A DNA stretch of 64,000 nucleotides from NCBI GenBank assembly GCA_014879735.1, contig JACSRN010000103.1, positions 52,808-116,807 of the forward strand, read 5' to 3'. The position numbers and the translations under genes are program-made. The notes below the pieces were generated by a model, which ran no database searches, was not told the DNA's origin, and saw only the letters and a program-made list of their open reading frames with translations. Positions 58,776-64,000 of this stretch are shown piece after piece. Source of the stretch: Paracoccaceae bacterium. GTDB lineage: Bacteria; Pseudomonadota; Alphaproteobacteria; Rhodobacterales; Rhodobacteraceae. Each line of letters opens with the position of its first letter. The stretch's first letter is position 1.

Positions 58776-59591
58776 ATGATCTGGCCGAACAAGGCGAAAT
58801 GCGCCGTCATGCTGACCTTTGACTTCGATGCCGAAACGCTGTGGCTTTCGCGCGATCCGTCGAATGCCGGCCGTCCCGGTGTCCTGTCCCAGGGCATCTA
58901 CGGCGCCCAGCGCGGGGTGCCAGAGATCCTGCGGGTTCTGGCCGACTATCACCTGCCGGCCACCTTCTTCACGCCCGGCTGGACGGCCGAGAAATATCCC
59001 GACCGGATCCATGCGATCCTGGCCGACGGGCACGAGATCGGCCATCACGGCTATCTGCACGAATGGGTGGATCCGGCGAAGCCGGCCGAGGAACGCGCCG
59101 CATTTGAAAAGGGGCTGGAAGCGCTGGACCGCGTGGCCGGCATCCGACCCACGGGATATCGCTCGCCGGCGGGGGAAACCTCGTCGAACCTGATCTCGCT
59201 GATCCGGGAATACGGGCTGGTCTATGACAGTTCGCTGATGAACGACGTCTATCCCTATCGTCATACCATGCCCGATGGCACGCCGGGGCCGGTCGAACTG
59301 CCGTGGCACTGGTCAACTGACGATGCGCCGCACATGATGTTCGCAGTGCAGGCGCCGCGCCAGATTCGGAACAACGACGACATCTTCGCAACCTGGCGCG
59401 ACGAATTCGATGCCATCCGGCAAATGGGTGCGCTCTACAATCTGGTGATGCATCCGCAATTCACCGGCCGGCCCTCGCGGCTGATGCTGCTGCGCCGGAT
59501 CATCGAACACATCCTTGATCGCGGCGATGCCTGGATCGCCACCGGCCATGACGTTGCCACCGCCTGGGCGGCCGAGGAGGCGCGGAAATGA
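58776..59591 (+). CDS. Polysaccharide deacetylase-fold protein (NodB-like; cyclic imidase/PuuE-like candidate)
   Basis: VMLTFDFDAETLW, PATFFTPGWTAEKYPDRIHAILADGHEIGHHGYLHEWVDPAK, GYRSPAGETSSNLISLIREYGLVYDSSLM; no signal peptide. Confidence 0.82.
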   Translation: MIWPNKAKCAVMLTFDFDAETLWLSRDPSNAGRPGVLSQGIYGAQRGVPEILRVLADYHLPATFFTPGWTAEKYPDRIHAILADGHEIGHHGYLHEWVDPAKPAEERAAFEKGLEALDRVAGIRPTGYRSPAGETSSNLISLIREYGLVYDSSLMNDVYPYRHTMPDGTPGPVELPWHWSTDDAPHMMFAVQAPRQIRNNDDIFATWRDEFDAIRQMGALYNLVMHPQFTGRPSRLMLLRRIIEHILDRGDAWIATGHDVATAWAAEEARK

Positions 59592-60328
59592 CCGACAGGC
59601 CGATGCGGGTGGCAATTACCGGCGCGGCGGGCGCTCTGGGCGCCGCTGTTGCGCGACTGCTGGCTCGCCGCGGCGGGCAGCCGGTGCTGATCGACCGTTC
59701 GGTCGAGGGGCTGCGCGACCTGCGCAGCGAGCTGGGTGGCAAGATTCAGGCGGAAACCCTGAATATCCTGGACCCTGAGGCCGTTGCGGCGGTCTTCGAT
59801 CGGATCGGCCCGCTGGATGCACTGGTCAATGCCGCCGGAATCGAAGGGCCTTCGGGGGCGCTCGACAGTCTCGACCCCGCAGCCTTCGATCCGGTCATGC
59901 ATGTGAACGTCCAGGGCAGCCTGCTCTGTGCCCGGGCCGCGGCGCACCAGATGAAGGCGGCGGGGACCGGCGGGTCCATCGTCAACCTGGCTTCGACAGC
60001 GGGAATGATGGGCTCGGCACATCTGGGGCTTTACGCAATGTCGAAGGCAGCCGTCATCTCGATGACGCGGTCGCTTTCGATCACGCTGGCACCGGCAGGC
60101 ATCCGCGTGAACGCAGTCTGCCCGGGCTCGATCCGCAGCCGCATGTTCGACAGCACCACCGAAGGCCCCAATGCCGCCGCCGCTCGCGCCGCGCTGATCG
60201 CCCGGCACCCGCTGGGCCGCCTGGGCGAGCCCGACGAAGTGGCCGAGGCGGTCCTCTTTCTTGCCTCGCCCGCCGCTTCCTACATCACCGGCGTGGCCCT
60301 GCCGGTCGACGGCGGGCGGCTGGCATGA
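59588..60328 (+). CDS. SDR family oxidoreductase
   Basis: VAITGAAGALGAAVARLLARRGGQPVLID; LVNAAGIEG; YAMSKAAVISMTRSLSITLAPAGIRVNAVCPG; 4-bp overlap with deacetylase gene. Confidence 0.9.
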   Translation: MTDRPMRVAITGAAGALGAAVARLLARRGGQPVLIDRSVEGLRDLRSELGGKIQAETLNILDPEAVAAVFDRIGPLDALVNAAGIEGPSGALDSLDPAAFDPVMHVNVQGSLLCARAAAHQMKAAGTGGSIVNLASTAGMMGSAHLGLYAMSKAAVISMTRSLSITLAPAGIRVNAVCPGSIRSRMFDSTTEGPNAAAARAALIARHPLGRLGEPDEVAEAVLFLASPAASYITGVALPVDGGRLA

Positions 60329-61065
60329 CGGCGCCGGTCGCCATCGTCACCGGCGCCGCTGCCGGCATCGGCGAGGCCATTGCCCTGCGGCTGGCACGCG
60401 ATGGTTTCGCCGTTCTTGCGGTCGACCGCAACACGGCGGCACCGCCGGCGCCCGGCATCCAGGTGCTGCAGCAGGATATTGCGGACAAGGGTGCAGCAGA
60501 GCGCATCCTTGCCGCAGCACAGGCCCTTGGCTCCGTCACCGTTCTTGTCAACAACGCCGGGGTCGGCGGCGCCCGCTCGGTCATCGACAGCGATGACGAG
60601 AACTGGCAGCGGATCCTCGACATCAACCTGTCCGCCGCCTTCCGCCTGTCGCGCGCCGTCCTTCCCGGCATGATTGCACGGCGGCACGGCGGGATCGTCA
60701 ACATGACTTCGGTCTTCGGGTTGACGGGCTATCGCAACATCGCCGCCTATGCCGCGTCGAAATCGGCAATCGCCGGGCTGACCAGCCAGATGGCCGCCGA
60801 TTATGGCCGCGACGGCATCCGGGTGAATGCCATCGCGCCCGGCCTGATCCGGACCGAGATGACCGAACGCCTGCTGCAGGATGCGGCCTACCGCCGGCTG
60901 ATGCTGGACGGCACGCCAACCACAGCGCCTGGTTTGCCCGTCCATGTGGCCGCGGCCGTTGCCTTTCTCGTCTCCGACGAGGCGGCCTTCATCAACGGCG
61001 TGATCCTGCCCGTCGACGGCGGGTGGAGCGCCACCCGGATCTCCCTCCCCCTCGCATCGGACTGA
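60325..61065 (+). CDS. SDR family oxidoreductase
   Basis: AIVTGAAAGIGEAIALRLARDGFAVLAVD; LVNNAGVGGARS; YAASKSAIAGLTSQMAADYGRDGIRVNAIAPG; 4-bp overlap. Confidence 0.9.
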   Translation: MTAPVAIVTGAAAGIGEAIALRLARDGFAVLAVDRNTAAPPAPGIQVLQQDIADKGAAERILAAAQALGSVTVLVNNAGVGGARSVIDSDDENWQRILDINLSAAFRLSRAVLPGMIARRHGGIVNMTSVFGLTGYRNIAAYAASKSAIAGLTSQMAADYGRDGIRVNAIAPGLIRTEMTERLLQDAAYRRLMLDGTPTTAPGLPVHVAAAVAFLVSDEAAFINGVILPVDGGWSATRISLPLASD

Positions 61066-61108
61066 TGCCCGGCACCTTTTCGTTTTCGACAGCGTGGGAA
61101 GGCCGCTT

Positions 61109-62254
61109 TCAGGGCGCGCCACGCGGTATCGGGTTCAGCGCCTTGTTGTAGGGCTTCCAGTCGGCAATGTCGGGATAGAACTGCCGCCGCCAGGCCCGGA
61201 CGCGCGGGTTCATGATGCGGCGCCACAGCGGCGGGACCATCGCCGCAAAGGTCATCACCGGATAGCCGTGGGGCAGTTGCGGCGCCTCCTCCTCGGTGTA
61301 GTTCTGCAACAGCGGAAAGCGACGGTCGGGTTTGTAATGATGGTCGGAATGACGCTGCAGGTTGATCAGCAGCCAGTTCGTCGCCCGATGCGCCGCGTTC
61401 CAGGAATGGCGCGGCAAGGCATGTTCATAGCGCCCATCGCCCAGGTGGCGCCGGGTCAGCCCGTAATGCTCGACATAATTCACCAGTTCCAGTTGCCAGG
61501 TGGCGACGACGGCCTGGCCGACGAAAATCGCCACCCCCTCCCAACCTCCGAGGGCCAGTGCCAGCAAGGCCATCGCGGCCTGCAAGATCCAGTAGCGCCA
61601 GTAGGGGTTCGTGCGATGCCACCACGGCAACCCCCGCCGCGCCAGCATCGCCCGTTCGGCGCGAAAGGCCGAGCGTCGGGTTTCCACCACGACGCGGGGG
61701 AAGAAGCGGTGAAACCCTTCGTTGTACCGCGCCGTCACCGCATCGCGCGATGTTCCGACGTAGAGGTGGTGCACGCGCAGATGCTCGGTCCGGAAATGGG
61801 AATAGAGCACGGTCGCCAGCAAGAGATCGGCAAGCCAGCGTTCCGCCCTGGATTTCTGATGCATCAGTTCGTGGCTGTAGTTGATCCCGATGGTGCCGGT
61901 CATCACCCCCATGCCGAAGGTCATGCCGATCTTTTCCCACGGGCCAAGGCCAGAGCGCGGCAGATACCACAGGAACAGGCAGAGAAGCGCAAACTGCAGC
62001 GGAAACCAGATCATCGTCAGCAGCCGGTAGAGCGACAGATCCGCCTCGCCGGCCGACAGATCGGCATTGTCGGTGTTCAACCCCAGCACGGCATCAAGGA
62101 TCGAGAACAACCCCCAGCAATAGGCCGGCAACAGCAGCACCCAGGGACCGCCCCAGGCCATGCCCGCAAGGGCGGCCGGCACCGTGCCGAGCGACAGCCA
62201 GAACGGCAGCGCCTGCGACGGGCGAGCAATGGTTTCGGGGGATAGAAGCGACAT
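61109..62254 (-). CDS. alkB: Alkane 1-monooxygenase (AlkB) family membrane diiron hydroxylase
   Basis: His boxes: NYSHELMHQKSRAERW, EHLRVHHLYVGT, NYVEHYGLTR, LQRHSDHHYKPDRRF. Confidence 0.9.
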   Translation of the reverse strand: MSLLSPETIARPSQALPFWLSLGTVPAALAGMAWGGPWVLLLPAYCWGLFSILDAVLGLNTDNADLSAGEADLSLYRLLTMIWFPLQFALLCLFLWYLPRSGLGPWEKIGMTFGMGVMTGTIGINYSHELMHQKSRAERWLADLLLATVLYSHFRTEHLRVHHLYVGTSRDAVTARYNEGFHRFFPRVVVETRRSAFRAERAMLARRGLPWWHRTNPYWRYWILQAAMALLALALGGWEGVAIFVGQAVVATWQLELVNYVEHYGLTRRHLGDGRYEHALPRHSWNAAHRATNWLLINLQRHSDHHYKPDRRFPLLQNYTEEEAPQLPHGYPVMTFAAMVPPLWRRIMNPRVRAWRRQFYPDIADWKPYNKALNPIPRGAP

Positions 62255-62396
62255 CTCGGCCTCCGTTTGGCGTCAGCCTAAACGCTTGCCCCGGCAAAGA
62301 TCAACGCGGCGAAATGGCCACGCCGATCACGGACTTGCGCCTTGCCCCCGCCGGCCGTGCGGGGCAGGGAGGGATTGGACAGCGAAAGGACAGCCG

Positions 62397-63035
62397 ATGA
62401 CGACGACACGCGAGGGAACCTGCACCCGGCGCGGCCTTGCGGTGCTGACACTGGCCGGGATGGCGGGGCTGGCTCTGCCATTGCGGGCCGAAACCAACCC
62501 GATGCCCGAGGAATTGCGTGCGGCAATCGAGCGCCAGCCCTTCGCGCCGGTTCTGGGCAATCCGGACGGCGACGTCACCCTGACAGAGTTCTTCGATTAC
62601 AACTGCCCCTACTGCCGCAAGGGCGTTCCGGCCCTGAAGAAGCTGATCGCCGGCGATTCCGGACTGCGGGTCGTCCTCCGGGAATGGCCGATCTTCGGCG
62701 AGGATTCGCTCGCCGCCACGCAGGTTTCGCTCGCCACGCTGAAACAGGGCAAGTACCTGGAGTTTCACACCGCGATGATGGCGGGGAAAGACCGCGCCGG
62801 AATGGCCAGTGCAATGCGGGTGGCAAAGGCGCTGGGGCTCGATACGGCGCGGCTGAAGCGCGACATGGACTCGGCCGAGGTCATGGACCATATCGAACAT
62901 TCGATGGCGCTGGCCGATCACATGGGGCTGTCGGGGACGCCGACCTGGATTGCCGGACATGGTGGCGCCTTCGGGTATCAGACGCTGGGCGATCTGCGGA
63001 ATCTGGTGGCCCAGGCCCGAAAGGACCTGCTCTAG
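62397..63035 (+). CDS. DsbA family thiol:disulfide oxidoreductase
   Basis: Signal-like N-terminus, then FFDYNCPYCRKGVPALKKLIAGD (CPYC active site) and GLSGTPTWIAG (cis-Pro loop). Confidence 0.88.
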   Translation: MTTTREGTCTRRGLAVLTLAGMAGLALPLRAETNPMPEELRAAIERQPFAPVLGNPDGDVTLTEFFDYNCPYCRKGVPALKKLIAGDSGLRVVLREWPIFGEDSLAATQVSLATLKQGKYLEFHTAMMAGKDRAGMASAMRVAKALGLDTARLKRDMDSAEVMDHIEHSMALADHMGLSGTPTWIAGHGGAFGYQTLGDLRNLVAQARKDLL

Positions 63036-63054
63036 ACCACGATCCTGGCGCCAG

Positions 63055-63084
63055 AAACCCGGCAGGTCGCAGATCTGCGGGTTT
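63055..63084. terminator. Hairpin AAACCCGGCAG-N9-CTGCGGGTTT between convergent genes
   Basis: One-base bulge, T-run at the plus-strand 3' side, A-run on the other. Confidence 0.45.
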
Positions 63085-63181
63085 GGCGGGCCATCGGCGG
63101 GGCAGGCCCGGCAATACCATCCGCCAGAGGTGCGAACCCTGTACGCATATGGGCCGGAATCCCTGCCGCGAAACGCCGGGT

Positions 63182-64000
63182 TCAAACCTTCCAGCGGCTG
63201 AAGCCGAAGCCCATGTAATCGCGACCCCAGGCTTCCTGCGCGGCATCCTCCAGTTGCGGATCCCAGATCGCCGCCAGATCTTCGGCCGCTGCGGCATCGG
63301 CCGTGATCTCGGGCGCATCGATGCCGATCTCCTGCGCCAGTGCCTGCAATTCCTCGGCCAGGTTTTCCTCGCGGATCACCCGATCGGGCGGCTGGAACTG
63401 GGCAAAACCCTGCAGCACGGCGGTCTGGCTGGCCAGATGCGCATCGACCCGTTGCCCCGTCTGCCCCCCTGCGGCAAGTTTCGCATAGCGCAGGAAGGCC
63501 AGAAATGCCTGCCGCTCATGCCCGGCATCGCGAAAACCCTCGCCCGGCGAGGGCAGATCGGCCTTATGCGCCCGGTTCAGAAGCTGGCGCAGATCGGCAC
63601 GGTTGCGCGCGGAAACCAGGGTGCGAAACGCTGCATGGCCGCGCAGCAGCGGGTGGCGGATCACGGTAAAGCCGCGGTGGGGCAGGAAACGGCGTTTCCA
63701 CTGGCGCAAAGATTTTTGCGTGAAATCCTCGACCAGCCCGCCGCCGATCCGCACCAGCCAATCGCGAACCGCGGCCTCAGGCCCCGGGCGGATCGGCATG
63801 TAGAGCAGCCCTGCCCCTTCTGCGGCGACAAAGGAGGGAATGGCCGGCTGGCGGCGCGGCTCGAAATTCGGGGTGCGCGCCAGGTTGAAGCGGTCCATCC
63901 GGGCCAGCGCCCGCTCCATCTCCTCGGGGTTCGTGACCTTGGCCACCAGTTCTTCGGGGTTCTGCTTCTTCAGCGTCGCGTCCATCGCCTCCAGCCGCCC
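63182..64000 (-). CDS. C-terminal part of a larger protein of unknown function (NodH/sulfotransferase-like C-terminus possible), 5' end beyond window
   Basis: Frame open through the window edge (GRLEAMDATLKKQNPEELV...) and ends DAAQEAWGRDYMGFGFSRWKV. Family assignment is weak. Confidence 0.45.
   Translation of the reverse strand, partial: GRLEAMDATLKKQNPEELVAKVTNPEEMERALARMDRFNLARTPNFEPRRQPAIPSFVAAEGAGLLYMPIRPGPEAAVRDWLVRIGGGLVEDFTQKSLRQWKRRFLPHRGFTVIRHPLLRGHAAFRTLVSARNRADLRQLLNRAHKADLPSPGEGFRDAGHERQAFLAFLRYAKLAAGGQTGQRVDAHLASQTAVLQGFAQFQPPDRVIREENLAEELQALAQEIGIDAPEITADAAAAEDLAAIWDPQLEDAAQEAWGRDYMGFGFSRWKV

Overview
This 64-kb, high-GC window looks alphaproteobacterial (Rhodobacteraceae-like, judged from gene content and synteny only). 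I found no rRNA, tRNA, CRISPR array, transposase or phage module. Contents, left to right: (i) housekeeping block: Hsp70-like (5' partial), galM, rnd, lptC-lptA-lptB, hpf, ptsN. (ii) A large catabolic divergon (6.3-25.0 kb): a two-ATPase polyol-type ABC importer, GntR, GMC oxidoreductase, FMN alpha-hydroxyacid dehydrogenase, two aldehyde dehydrogenases, Zn-type ADH and glyoxalase, divergent from an alpha/beta-fused B12-dependent diol dehydratase plus its small subunit. (iii) A urocanate-like divergon (25.1-36.0 kb): two different urocanase-family hydratases, an imidazolonepropionase-family amidohydrolase, a ureohydrolase, an IclR regulator and a Liv-type ABC importer whose substrate-binding gene has an in-frame TGA. 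No histidine ammonia-lyase is present. This is my best candidate for an undescribed pathway. (iv) A Dpp-type ABC operon with a divergent LysR gene. (v) A decaying locus (44.7-47.7 kb) with an aminotransferase, an ABC ATPase and a C45 acyltransferase, all disrupted. (vi) An IclR-linked cluster with a penicillin-acylase-family enzyme, ThDP enzyme, Dpp-type importer, polysaccharide-deacetylase/cyclic-imidase-like protein and two SDRs. (vii) alkB-like, DsbA-like and a partial ORF. All calls come from reading the sequence and supplied translations; no database search was run.
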